Shown here one piece after another: positions 32,019-40,919 of a stretch of DNA of 64,000 bases. Source of the stretch: a virus. The notes under the pieces are model-generated. The model was given only the letters and a program-made list of their open reading frames with translations, made no database searches and was not told where the DNA came from. The DNA is taken from the IMG/VR virus record IMGVR_UViG_3300025133_000029, positions 1 through 64,000 of that record, one strand, 5' to 3'. The stretch's first letter is position 1. Every line of letters begins with the position of its first letter. The position numbers were made by a program, and so were the translations under genes.

Positions 32019-33227
32019 ATGAGCTTGAGTACCGAAGAGCAAAATGAAATATCGATGTCTTTGTCTATCATTCCATTGGACGCCAAGGCAGCAGTCTTGA
32101 GCTTGGATGGCGTGTCTCCGCATAAGTTGGGTGACATTATTGAGTTTATGGACGATGTGAAAAAGAAAAAAGGGTTGGATCTGCCGATAATCATCTTGGA
32201 TGGACAGAGGATGTCCTTGGAGGTTGTTTCGCCTTTGGGCGAAGATAATTTTGTCTTTTTTCGATTTTCGGAGAGTTGTACATTGGAAGAAGTGACAGAG
32301 GCCAAAGAGGAACTTGAGAAAATATTTTCGAAGGAAAGGGTTGTTATTATTCCAGGATCACCGGATATCGAGTTTGTTCCTTCGGGTGGGGCAAAAATAG
32401 TGTTGTTGGATACTGGAAAATTATCGATCGGTGTTTTGACTGCCATCAATATGATTAAGAAAAAACTGGGTGATGATGTCGGAGTCATTCCAGTTAGGGG
32501 AAAATGTGCGGTTCCCGAGGTTTTTACCACAGAAGATATGGAATCGCATGGATGGTATCCTTGGATCAAATACGTCAACCTCTTGGCAGCACATATAGGG
32601 ATGTCGGAGCGTTTAGATATTTTCAGACACCTGCTCTCTAGGTTAATGGACGGCGAGGTGGTTCCCGAAAATGAGCTTGAGGAAATAGAGATAAACCTTC
32701 TAGACTTTAAGCTACTACAGACACATGAAAGCAATAGAGATGGCAATACGGTGGAGTTTGCTACTTCTATTACAAAGCACAGAGATTTATTTTTTCAGGT
32801 CCTCGAGGATTTCATCTTGGAGTTGAGGGGAGAGTCAGAGGTAGGTCGAACGCTTCCACCTCAACACTGGTTGCAGTATTTTATAGGAAAGCTTTGCAAG
32901 TCTGCGATGGGTGGTGCAGAAAATTTCAAAATTGGTCTTTTTGAAGATAGAACACCTGTAGCAGAAGACCTAGGCTTTTCGGGGAAGCCCGATCGTTTTG
33001 AGGTCATTATTAATAAGCTTAAACCATTGTCATTAACAGTGGGTGAGGTTCTGCAGCAGTATAAGAGTAAATCTGCAAGCGTAAATGGTTTGGCTTCTGT
33101 TGTTAGAGATAAGCTATCGAATGCTCTAAGTCTTATCAATCATGAAGACTTATCCAATCGGGAAATGATTTCTCATATTGAGGACGCCCTTCAGACGTTG
33201 GAGCACATGGCTAAGTTAACGAGATAA
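32019..33227 (+). CDS. hypothetical protein
   Basis: Encodes 402 aa; ATG after AGGAGAATTGGTCT. Residues 1-165 alternate beta strands and helices (IIILDGQRMSLEV, VVIIPGSPDIEFVP), possibly one alpha/beta domain. The rest is mostly helical with a Leu-rich C-terminus. No cysteine cluster or nucleotide-binding loop. It is acidic overall. The neighbours are groES and two unknown or nuclease genes. Family not recognised. Confidence 0.75.
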   Translation: MSLSTEEQNEISMSLSIIPLDAKAAVLSLDGVSPHKLGDIIEFMDDVKKKKGLDLPIIILDGQRMSLEVVSPLGEDNFVFFRFSESCTLEEVTEAKEELEKIFSKERVVIIPGSPDIEFVPSGGAKIVLLDTGKLSIGVLTAINMIKKKLGDDVGVIPVRGKCAVPEVFTTEDMESHGWYPWIKYVNLLAAHIGMSERLDIFRHLLSRLMDGEVVPENELEEIEINLLDFKLLQTHESNRDGNTVEFATSITKHRDLFFQVLEDFILELRGESEVGRTLPPQHWLQYFIGKLCKSAMGGAENFKIGLFEDRTPVAEDLGFSGKPDRFEVIINKLKPLSLTVGEVLQQYKSKSASVNGLASVVRDKLSNALSLINHEDLSNREMISHIEDALQTLEHMAKLTR

Positions 33228-33252
33228 GAAAACAGATACAAGGAGTTTAGAG

Positions 33253-34035
33253 GTGGGTTCTTCTATTGATGCAACATGGCTGTTGGATTCTTGTGACAAA
33301 ACGTTTCCACATTTCTTTTCAAAACCATGCCTCTTTTTTGATCTTTGGATTGAATCAGAGATATTCGGCGGGAAAATTTTAGAGAATGTATTGCATGACA
33401 TCCAAGAGAACCAACTGGACCTAGAGGATGTCATGCGGGGGAGTGATGGGCACTCTTACTACGGTATCAAAAATTATACTACGGACATGTCAGCGGCTTG
33501 GAAGATTGTAGAGTTGTTTGGTGAAGGCATGGGTCTTGCGAACCCAGGATTTTCTTTTCGGGGGCCTTTGCGAAAGAGGGAAGGTCGGAGAGTGGGTAGA
33601 CTGCTAAGTAGTCTTGTGGGTTGGTATGTTGTTGCAGAACGGTATAACAAGAAGGAATTGATTTTCAATACGAATCCTGCGATGGTGATTTGTGAAGCGG
33701 CTCGAATTATTCGACGAGAGAAGTTCTTCATTTTTCCACATGAGCCAGAGGATCCAATCCCAGGAGCAAAGCAACTATCGCCGGAATTCCCATTGGAAGA
33801 TGACTTTTCGCAGACAGATGTGGGAGATGAGGTTGGGTGGAGTTTGGAAGAGTTTCCAAACTCTAGATCTCAAGAAGGAATGCGTCCTTTGCTAGAGAAC
33901 AATGTTTCTTCTGAACTTGGGGGGAGTCAACGTCTTTCAGAAGAGAAGAAAGGTTTTGCTTTATCAGTACCGGCTCCCCCTATCCAGGTTCCGTTACCTC
34001 CTTCAAGGAAGGGAAAGGGGAGAAAGAAGAAGTAG
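33253..34035 (+). CDS. hypothetical protein, phage ABA-sandwich-like segment
   Basis: Encodes 260 aa; GTG start after AAGGAGTTTAGAG. Residues about 75-145 (NYTTDMSAAWKIVELFG, then a basic stretch and NPAMVICEAARII) resemble the small phage ABA-sandwich fold with its Y(S/T)TD..AAW motif. The last 100 residues are Pro/Ser/Glu-rich and probably disordered, ending RKGKGRKKK. Function unknown. Confidence 0.55.
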   Translation: MGSSIDATWLLDSCDKTFPHFFSKPCLFFDLWIESEIFGGKILENVLHDIQENQLDLEDVMRGSDGHSYYGIKNYTTDMSAAWKIVELFGEGMGLANPGFSFRGPLRKREGRRVGRLLSSLVGWYVVAERYNKKELIFNTNPAMVICEAARIIRREKFFIFPHEPEDPIPGAKQLSPEFPLEDDFSQTDVGDEVGWSLEEFPNSRSQEGMRPLLENNVSSELGGSQRLSEEKKGFALSVPAPPIQVPLPPSRKGKGRKKK

Positions 34036-34047
34036 GGTTTGTAATAA

Positions 34048-35268
34048 ATGTCCATACGCTTTGTTGTTTCGGCAGATATTCATTGTCACAATTTTGAGGG
34101 ATTCTCGTCTCGTTTGCCATCGGGTCTACACGAGAGGATGTTTGTGCCCCTACGATGTCTTTCTTATATGAGAGAGGTTGCGCTCAGGGAAGGTATTTAT
34201 AATTTAATCATTGCGGGTGATTTATTTGATGCCAAGGGTCGCATTCCTGTTGTGGTAATCAATCATGTCTATAGAGAACTTTGTAAGTGGTCAGAAGAAG
34301 GGTTTCAGGTATTAGTTATACCGGGCAATCATGACCACGCTTTGCGGACGGGCGAAGAGCATGGCCTTTCTGTGTTTAGGGATCTTGATGGCTTTATGGT
34401 CATTGACGAGCCAGAAAAGTTTTATTGGAGCGTGATAGACGATTTTGGGGAAGAAAACTGGGTCTATGTTTCGGCGGTTCCCTATAGAGATAAACTGCGA
34501 GAGACATATTTTTCGATATCGGAAGAAGATGAAGCGGGAGACCATTTTCTTTTGTGCGTAGCGCATGGTGTTGTGGGGGGAACACATTACCGGAAAGACC
34601 AGGGCAAATCATTCGCGGTAGAAGGGGATGGGGTTGTTGATCACGAAGGGTTGCGAGAGTTTGATGTAATTCGAAGGAACTGGCTTGAGCCTTTTGATCG
34701 ATCCATTGTTGGCCATGTGCATTTGCCACAAAAGACAGGTAGGTATGATCATATATTGATTCCGGGGATGCCATGGCAACAATATCCGCATGAGTGTGGG
34801 GAGTATCGAGGGATATGGATTCTTTCTACAGATGAGGATGTGGATGATAACCATTTGCGCGTTCCAGATATTCCTTTCTTTATCAGGGCGGATCTTCATA
34901 TTGATGGTCGTTTGTCTTCTAGGGTTAAAGGACAGGGTGGTGAAAACTTATCGATGTCGATCGTTCCAGGGAACATAGTGCTGGTGACGCCTGAGTCCTC
35001 TGCTATCGAGCAGTCTGTTGTGAATGATGCTCTGAGTAAGTTGAGGGATAGCGGTGCTTCCTTTGTGGAGTTAACAAACCCGAGAGAGAAGATGGGAGAC
35101 AAACCACCACGCATTGAGCTAAACGCGGAAGAGTCGCCCTATGATGTTTTGGATAAAGTTTTACACTCTGGACATTTGGATCTGAAGGGATTTGAGCCAG
35201 AAGAGATAAGAGACTTGGGAAATGATGTTCTTGATGAGGTCTTAGGAAAAACAGAGGAGGAAGAATAA
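34048..35268 (+). CDS. sbcD: SbcD/Mre11-like nuclease subunit (gp47 type)
   Basis: Encodes 406 aa. The calcineurin-like phosphoesterase motifs are all present in order: S-A-D-I-H (near 8-12), AGDLFD, IPGNHD, a VAHG motif and VGHVHLPQ. These bind the two metal ions. It works with the SbcC-like ATPase at 38916 to process DNA ends and hairpins, feeding RecA. The two genes are separated by six others, unlike the usual adjacent pair. The C-terminal 130 residues are the SbcC-binding part. Confidence 0.9.
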   Translation: MSIRFVVSADIHCHNFEGFSSRLPSGLHERMFVPLRCLSYMREVALREGIYNLIIAGDLFDAKGRIPVVVINHVYRELCKWSEEGFQVLVIPGNHDHALRTGEEHGLSVFRDLDGFMVIDEPEKFYWSVIDDFGEENWVYVSAVPYRDKLRETYFSISEEDEAGDHFLLCVAHGVVGGTHYRKDQGKSFAVEGDGVVDHEGLREFDVIRRNWLEPFDRSIVGHVHLPQKTGRYDHILIPGMPWQQYPHECGEYRGIWILSTDEDVDDNHLRVPDIPFFIRADLHIDGRLSSRVKGQGGENLSMSIVPGNIVLVTPESSAIEQSVVNDALSKLRDSGASFVELTNPREKMGDKPPRIELNAEESPYDVLDKVLHSGHLDLKGFEPEEIRDLGNDVLDEVLGKTEEEE

Positions 35269-35269
35269 A

Positions 35270-36316
35270 ATGATAGAGTATAAAGAGTATGATCAAAAAG
35301 AACTGGTGGGATCTTGTATTTGTGTTCATTGTCAGAGTGTTGTCGATTTCAAAAAAATAAGAAGGACTTTTCTGAATGAGATTATTCGGTGTCCAGAGTG
35401 TCTAAGGATTGGTCTGTTTTACAGTAGGACCCAAGATGGTCTTCCAATCTATAGGGAAGAAGGACCTTTGCATTGGGGAGAACTGGTGAAAAATGGACTA
35501 GCGGTGCATTCTTGGACCCCGGATGACTTGAGAAACATTGCAGATGATTGGGAGTTTCGATTAAAGCAAAGCTCTTCGGACTCGGAAAGAGTGGCGAAGT
35601 ATAGAAGAGTCCCCTTAGACTTGGAGGAAACGCATAAACTTGCAACGAGAAATGTGGGATTGTTGCAAATCTATGAAGATTTCGAGTGGTTGTGTTTTCA
35701 CTGCAGGACAGAGCCTTTTAGTGCTATGGAGTTCGATGAGAAAGAAGGTGTAACTGCAGATGGAACATTACTTTGTCCCAAGTGTGGGATTGATGCAGTG
35801 ATTCCTTGCCATCCTGATTTGATGGGGATTATTAGTGGTGAAAATGACACACAGTCTTCTCGGGAATTATCTTCATTTATGGATAAGATGGAGGCTCATT
35901 ATTTCAAGAAGGATGAGAGAGTAAACGACTGGCCTCAAACTCTGGATGATTGCCTTACTTGTTTAGATGGTGTTTTGAACGAAGAGAACAAAGACTCACT
36001 GCGAAGGACAAAACGATCGGATCTTATTGCATGGCACACGTCACTCGGGCGCTGGATACGGAATAATTTTGGACTTTGGGAGAGGAATTTTCCACTTCTT
36101 AGTGATATTGCAGAGAAAGCGTTTCCTGCAGGCATGGATGACACTCATGCTATTGTGTGGCCTGCGGAGGAGGAAGTAAAAACGATTCATCCTGATAATG
36201 CTTCTTCCTGGATTACTTTTTACTTCTGGGAATATTTGCGAGAGAAGCAGCCGTTTGATGAGAGTTTGGAAAAAGAATTCTCTGTCGATGTTTTTTATTT
36301 AGGAAGAAGAAGATGA
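35270..36316 (+). CDS. zinc-ribbon protein with DUF6794-like C-terminus
   Basis: Encodes 348 aa; ATG one base after the SbcD stop. CVHC/CPEC (residues about 18-45) and CFHC/CPKC (about 142-170) form two zinc ribbons; the second ends CGIDAVIP. Residues about 215-335 hold LDDCLTCLDGVL, DLIAWHTSLGRWIRNNFGLW and HPDNASSWI, the marks of the phage DUF6794 domain. Role unknown; the two zinc sites suggest nucleic-acid or protein docking. Confidence 0.65.
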   Translation: MIEYKEYDQKELVGSCICVHCQSVVDFKKIRRTFLNEIIRCPECLRIGLFYSRTQDGLPIYREEGPLHWGELVKNGLAVHSWTPDDLRNIADDWEFRLKQSSSDSERVAKYRRVPLDLEETHKLATRNVGLLQIYEDFEWLCFHCRTEPFSAMEFDEKEGVTADGTLLCPKCGIDAVIPCHPDLMGIISGENDTQSSRELSSFMDKMEAHYFKKDERVNDWPQTLDDCLTCLDGVLNEENKDSLRRTKRSDLIAWHTSLGRWIRNNFGLWERNFPLLSDIAEKAFPAGMDDTHAIVWPAEEEVKTIHPDNASSWITFYFWEYLREKQPFDESLEKEFSVDVFYLGRRR

Positions 36317-36328
36317 AAGAAGTTGAAA

Positions 36329-36652
36329 ATGAAAGAAATTAAAGAGGAAAAAGAAGATTTTGAACTAGATTATGCTTGGTTGCAACGTCGGAAGGGTGTA
36401 AAGGTGATGCATCCTGTTCATGGGCTCGAGCTAAGACTTTTAGAGGGAGGCGATGAGGATTATGTTATTATGAGGTATCCTCAAAACAACATAAAGTTGC
36501 CAACAGTAAGCGAGGTTCCTCCTGAATTAGAAGCGTTGATACAAACTAGACTTGAATTGAAACGTCTTCTAGAAGGGGTGGAGACTGCTATCTCTTTTCA
36601 ATCTTTTGTTTCTTCGGGAAGGGGAATCTATAACAATGGCAAAGAAGATTAA
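36329..36652 (+). CDS. hypothetical small protein
   Basis: Encodes 107 aa from ATG 36329 (TTG 36323 possible). Acidic N-terminus, then beta-rich part and a helix. Overlaps the next gene by 17 nt. Not recognised. Confidence 0.6.
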   Translation: MKEIKEEKEDFELDYAWLQRRKGVKVMHPVHGLELRLLEGGDEDYVIMRYPQNNIKLPTVSEVPPELEALIQTRLELKRLLEGVETAISFQSFVSSGRGIYNNGKED

Positions 36653-36872
36653 GTATGCTCAGTGCAAACTTCGTAAAGAAGTCGAAAATAAATATTATAA
36701 AGTAACGACGGCTTGGATACCTGAAAAATATGCAGTCATCAACAAAACCCTAAGAATAAGAAACACCGATACAGGTGAATGGGAAGATGGGTGGGTTGTT
36801 ACTCATTCGTTTCAGGTTTTGGACTCTCCACACCTTTCTTTTCCACGAACACTCGATGGGTATTGGCGATAA
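36636..36872 (+). CDS. small hypothetical phage protein, Trp-rich
   Basis: Encodes 78 aa from ATG 36636 behind GGGGAATCTATAACA. The layout TTAWIPEKYAVINKTLRI then WEDGWVVTHSF recalls short phage proteins of unknown role with conserved Trp. Beta-rich, no Cys cluster. Palindrome copy 9 starts 8 nt after the stop. Confidence 0.65.
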   Translation: MAKKIKYAQCKLRKEVENKYYKVTTAWIPEKYAVINKTLRIRNTDTGEWEDGWVVTHSFQVLDSPHLSFPRTLDGYWR

Positions 36873-36880
36873 ATAAAAAA

Positions 36881-36897
36881 TCTTTAGAGTCTAAAGA
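36881..36897. repeat. 17-bp palindrome copy 9 (centre G)
   Basis: Perfect arms flanked by AAAAAA/TTTTT; 61 nt before the TTG start of the next gene. Confidence 0.95.
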
Positions 36898-36958
36898 TTT
36901 TTCCTCATCATTGTTTTCGGATAATATATGGTTTTCTTTGCTTGTGGGGAATTGAGCC

Positions 36959-37981
36959 TTGAGAATTATTTTTTATCTGATGTTCTCTATCTTTCTCTTT
37001 GTTTCTGGAGATACTCTGGGAGTATCTAAGAAGGAAAGTAATCCTACCTCTCTTCAAAGCTTCTTCAAAAAGAGCGTAATATCAGATCGTGGACTGTTTT
37101 TATATATAGAGAGAGGTTTTCTTCGGAAGAAGAAGTTCTATATAAAGAGATACACATCAAACAGATGGAGCGCGGAGAGTAGCCACGGACGATACTGGCC
37201 TGCTTCAGTGGTAAAAATATGGGCTGCGCTGGGAGCAGTTTTGTTTGCAAATGAGCTAGGCCAGGATAGTCGTCTGGTTTTGCGTGGAAGAGATTCTCGA
37301 GGTGTTTTTTCTTCGAATGTTATCTCTCTCTGTCGTCAGACATTAATCAGAGGTGGGAACCTTTCTTATGACAGGCTTTTGCGATTTGTTTCTCCTGCGG
37401 TTCTAAACTCGGTATATCGTCTTCGGTATAAGTTGAGGCGCATGTGGGTTTCTCGATTTTTCTCTTCAAGATCTCGTCTAAATCGATTTTGGATAAAGAA
37501 TTCTCGAAAGAAGTGGAATATTCTTCTTCGAGGAAAGATTAGTATTTCTAAAAAGAATTCCATATGCCGTTCGAATTGCATTTCCTTTAGCGACGTGTCT
37601 TCCATTATGAGGAGACTTGTTTTTCACGAGCGTTTATCAAAGAGAAAGAGGTTTAGGATTTCCAGTTACGATTCTCTTCACTTGCGATTGGCTATGAATC
37701 AATCGCCGCTTCGACTTAGAAGTGTAATAAGGAAATCTTTGGGGCGGAATATTATTGTTTATGGAAAATCTGGAAATGTTTTTGGTAGGTCTCGTGTAGA
37801 AATTGCTTTAATTGAGAGGGGATTTGGTGAGTATTATTTCATTGGGGTATCAATGAAATACAGAGGGATTCATAGGAGGATGGGGCAAAAGAGTGCATAT
37901 AGGCATTTAGGGAATCAAATGGAACGCCTCATTGGAAAGGTTCTCCGATATATAAAAAGAAAGCCTGTGGATTTCAGGTAA
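36959..37981 (+). CDS. secreted serine-hydrolase-like protein, beta-lactamase fold candidate
   Basis: Encodes 340 aa; TTG start after GGGGAATTGAGCC. Residues 1-21 are a signal peptide. S83-V-V-K86 in a PASVVKI setting matches the catalytic SxxK of class A beta-lactamases and penicillin-binding proteins. K270-S-G272 fits the KTG motif. The middle S136-Y-D138 is where SDN would be, but Asn is replaced. The protein is extremely rich in Ser, Arg and Lys, unlike any standard beta-lactamase. It could bind or trim peptidoglycan; hydrolysis is unproven. Confidence 0.5.
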   Translation: MRIIFYLMFSIFLFVSGDTLGVSKKESNPTSLQSFFKKSVISDRGLFLYIERGFLRKKKFYIKRYTSNRWSAESSHGRYWPASVVKIWAALGAVLFANELGQDSRLVLRGRDSRGVFSSNVISLCRQTLIRGGNLSYDRLLRFVSPAVLNSVYRLRYKLRRMWVSRFFSSRSRLNRFWIKNSRKKWNILLRGKISISKKNSICRSNCISFSDVSSIMRRLVFHERLSKRKRFRISSYDSLHLRLAMNQSPLRLRSVIRKSLGRNIIVYGKSGNVFGRSRVEIALIERGFGEYYFIGVSMKYRGIHRRMGQKSAYRHLGNQMERLIGKVLRYIKRKPVDFR

Positions 37982-38053
37982 ATGCTCATAGTTGTGTTTA
38001 GTTAGAAGATATTTCTTTTTATGCGAATAGAAAAAAACAAGGGAGTGATAGTA

Positions 38054-38899
38054 ATGAATTCAAAGAATAACCTTTTGTATTATCTTGTAGATTGGAGTGG
38101 TGTTCCTTCTTATGTGCAGGGTTTAGCGGGAGATTTTTCCCAGGTTCGTGATATCAATCCAAATTGCGATTTGCATGTTGGATGCAGAGAAGATGAAGAG
38201 GGTTGGTTTATTCTGCAGGTTCCTTGTCCAACAGGAAGCTCTTATAGGATTCTGTGGTCGCAAAAAGATGAGTTGATTTCAAAGAGCGGACACAGGACTT
38301 TGAATCTTCATGTGATGGATAAAGCAAAGCGTTCGATCACTGCACTATTGGAGTGTAATGAAAAACTAAAGTTGTTTGTTCAAGATGATGACAAAGAAAG
38401 GATTGAAGAGTTTTCTGCAATCCTGCGCGGCGCACAAGGAACATGGGAAAGCTTAGAAGACAGCTTCCGATCTCATCTCGAGGATACCGCTCGTTTTGTG
38501 GGGACTTCGATGGGAGATAAGATGAGATATGAAGGATCTGGTGGTGGGGGAGATTATCTTTTACGATTGGTGGGTGAAATCTTTTTGGCGATTTGCGAGG
38601 ACGCAGAACTCTGCAAAGAAGGATTTTTGGATATACTGGGAAGTGTTTCGCCAGAGAAGGAAACGCCAAGTATTTTTTCTCCCTTGGTTCGTCTTTTGTA
38701 TTTGTTAACATCATGGAATGGGAATCTTGAAAAAGAGGAAGAAGATCTGCCTTCGGCAGGGGATGTCGTTTCTGATATAGACTTATCAAGGATCCGCCGA
38801 CAAAATCGGATTATTCGCAATATCTTCTTGGCCTCCGATGATGGGGTGGATTTAGATGAATCCAGACCTACTCTGAAGGAGGTGCCACCAACTTTGTAA
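38054..38899 (+). CDS. hypothetical protein
   Basis: Encodes 281 aa from ATG 38054 behind AAGGGAGTGATAGTA; a longer frame from 38021 lacks an SD. N-terminal 95 residues look beta-rich, the rest helical and acidic. A Gly-rich GSGGGG stretch lies near residue 160. Sits just before the SbcC-like gene. No recognised motif. Confidence 0.75.
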   Translation: MNSKNNLLYYLVDWSGVPSYVQGLAGDFSQVRDINPNCDLHVGCREDEEGWFILQVPCPTGSSYRILWSQKDELISKSGHRTLNLHVMDKAKRSITALLECNEKLKLFVQDDDKERIEEFSAILRGAQGTWESLEDSFRSHLEDTARFVGTSMGDKMRYEGSGGGGDYLLRLVGEIFLAICEDAELCKEGFLDILGSVSPEKETPSIFSPLVRLLYLLTSWNGNLEKEEEDLPSAGDVVSDIDLSRIRRQNRIIRNIFLASDDGVDLDESRPTLKEVPPTL

Positions 38900-38915
38900 A
38901 AACTAGGGGTGAGGT

Positions 38916-40868
38916 GTGTCTCGGCAGGTTTATTTTTTCTCTTTTCGGAATGTGCTTTGTTTTGGCGATGTAGAAGTTCATCTCGATGATTCGGGTGGGG
39001 TTGTTGGTGTTTTTGGGGAGAGTGATGATTCATCTGCTTTTGATAGTAATGGGTCGGGGAAAACATCGCTTTTAGAGGGCATATACTGGACGCTCTACGG
39101 TGTAACGATAAAAAAGCGGCTAGCCGACGAGGTGATACGCTGGGACTCCACAGGCGGGGCTTGTGGGGTTGTTCGCGTTCGTACCCATGATCGAGATTTT
39201 GAGATTTGCCGATATCGTCGTGACCCAAAATACAAAAATGATCTGATCTTACGGGAGAGATTGGATGGTTCTTGGGTTGATATTTCTGGAGAAGAAAAGA
39301 AAGACATCCAGAATAAGGTTTGCAAGGTATTGGGGATATCTGCGAAGCTCTTTATGCAGATTGTTTTCTTTGGTCGTGACCAGAGATTCTCCAGCTTGGG
39401 AGACGCTAAACAAAAACAACTTATTGAAGAGGTTTTGGGTGTCGATATTTATGAGAAATCTGCACAGGTCGTTCGAGGGAAAGCGAAATCTATTCGTGAT
39501 GATTTGGAAAAAATAGAAATTAGGATAGAAGAGCAAGATAAGTTTTTAAGGTCTTTGCGCGAACGAGTTCAAGAGGGAAGGTTGGCAAAGCAGCGTTGGG
39601 AGATAGATTTTGAATCGAGGGGAGACAGGCTCAGAAAAACAATAGAGGATCTTGATGTAAAATTGTTTGAGATAGACAGGGAGCGAAAGAGGGATGTGTT
39701 CGGTCCTGGCTTAGGTCCTCTTTCGCATGATCCTCTCTTGGAAGAATTGGGGGATGTGAGAAGTAGAGAATCGGAAGTGGGAGTATCTGAGAGTCGGCTC
39801 TCTGTGATGTATCATGCTCAAAGAAATGATTGGATTAGAGAGAGAGGTCGGTTACAGGGGACGAAAGACTCAATCAACAGACAGCTGGATAGAATCAAAA
39901 GCCTAATAATGCAGGGTCGCTGTGTTTCATGTGGTCAAACCATTTCTGAGGGCTATGCTCAAGAAGAGTCAACTGCTAAAAACGAAGAGTTGTTGGCGAC
40001 TAAAAATCAATTGTCTGATGTTTCTAAAAATCTGGGTATGTGGGATGAGGCGATGATGCTTGAGCAGTCCAAACTTCGTTCAGAAAGAGAGGAGCTTGAA
40101 AACAGGAGGGTTGCTCTGGAGTCTCAGATTGGAGCAATTGAGAAGCAGCAGTCTCGTCTAGAGCATCTTGATTATCAATATGAAGATGCTCTAGCTAGAA
40201 GAAAGGATACAGAAAGGAACTTAGCTCTTTTGGGAGATGGTCTATATCCATATCTTTCCAATCTGGAGAACGTGGAAGAAGAGTTGTTATCAGCAGAGGA
40301 AGTGCATAGGGGTACGAAGGAATCTATTGATCAATTAACTTTATTGTATTCAAAATACAAAGTCTTAGAGGGTGCCTTTGGAACAAAGGGTATTAGATCG
40401 TATCTAATGGAATCTTTTTTTCCAGAGTTAAATAGAAGGCTCAGTTACTATTCGGACATCTTGAGCAATGGGCAGATGTCTGCCTATTTTTCAGCTTTAT
40501 CAACTAACTCAAAGGGTGAGGAGACAGATGGAATTAGCTTGCGGGTGGTAACACCTCGAAGGGAGGTAGGTTATGACTCTGGAAGTGGTGGAGAGCAAAC
40601 AAGATTAGATTTACCGATCATCCTGGCCCTGCAAGACGTGGCAGCGTTGCGAGGAGTTTCTCTGGGATTCTGTGCATTTGATGAAGTTTTTGATCGAATG
40701 GATAAGTCTGGGATTGATGGTATTATGGAAACGTTGCAAGATGCATCGACTAGACCACACACTCCTAATATTTTTGTAATTACGCACAAGGATGATCTAG
40801 CTCTTCGATTCTCTCGGAAAATTATTGTATCTAAGAAAAAAGATTGCACTTCTTTGCGCAATGGGTAA
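38916..40868 (+). CDS. sbcC: SbcC/Rad50-like ATPase (gp46 type)
   Basis: Encodes 650 aa; GTG start after AGGGGTGAG. Walker A is N-G46-S-G-K49-T-S, followed by a long coiled coil with a zinc hook C336-V-S-C339 at its centre. The ABC signature region is SGSGGEQTRLDLP and Walker B is CAFD589-E590. This is the ATPase arm of the SbcCD/Rad50-Mre11 complex, pairing with the nuclease at 34048. The coiled coil is shorter than in bacterial SbcC, as in T4 gp46. Confidence 0.92.
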   Translation: MSRQVYFFSFRNVLCFGDVEVHLDDSGGVVGVFGESDDSSAFDSNGSGKTSLLEGIYWTLYGVTIKKRLADEVIRWDSTGGACGVVRVRTHDRDFEICRYRRDPKYKNDLILRERLDGSWVDISGEEKKDIQNKVCKVLGISAKLFMQIVFFGRDQRFSSLGDAKQKQLIEEVLGVDIYEKSAQVVRGKAKSIRDDLEKIEIRIEEQDKFLRSLRERVQEGRLAKQRWEIDFESRGDRLRKTIEDLDVKLFEIDRERKRDVFGPGLGPLSHDPLLEELGDVRSRESEVGVSESRLSVMYHAQRNDWIRERGRLQGTKDSINRQLDRIKSLIMQGRCVSCGQTISEGYAQEESTAKNEELLATKNQLSDVSKNLGMWDEAMMLEQSKLRSEREELENRRVALESQIGAIEKQQSRLEHLDYQYEDALARRKDTERNLALLGDGLYPYLSNLENVEEELLSAEEVHRGTKESIDQLTLLYSKYKVLEGAFGTKGIRSYLMESFFPELNRRLSYYSDILSNGQMSAYFSALSTNSKGEETDGISLRVVTPRREVGYDSGSGGEQTRLDLPIILALQDVAALRGVSLGFCAFDEVFDRMDKSGIDGIMETLQDASTRPHTPNIFVITHKDDLALRFSRKIIVSKKKDCTSLRNG

Positions 40869-40919
40869 ACATAGGATGGGTCTAGGGGTTTTCTTTTATA
40901 TATAAAGAGTTGATGAGAA

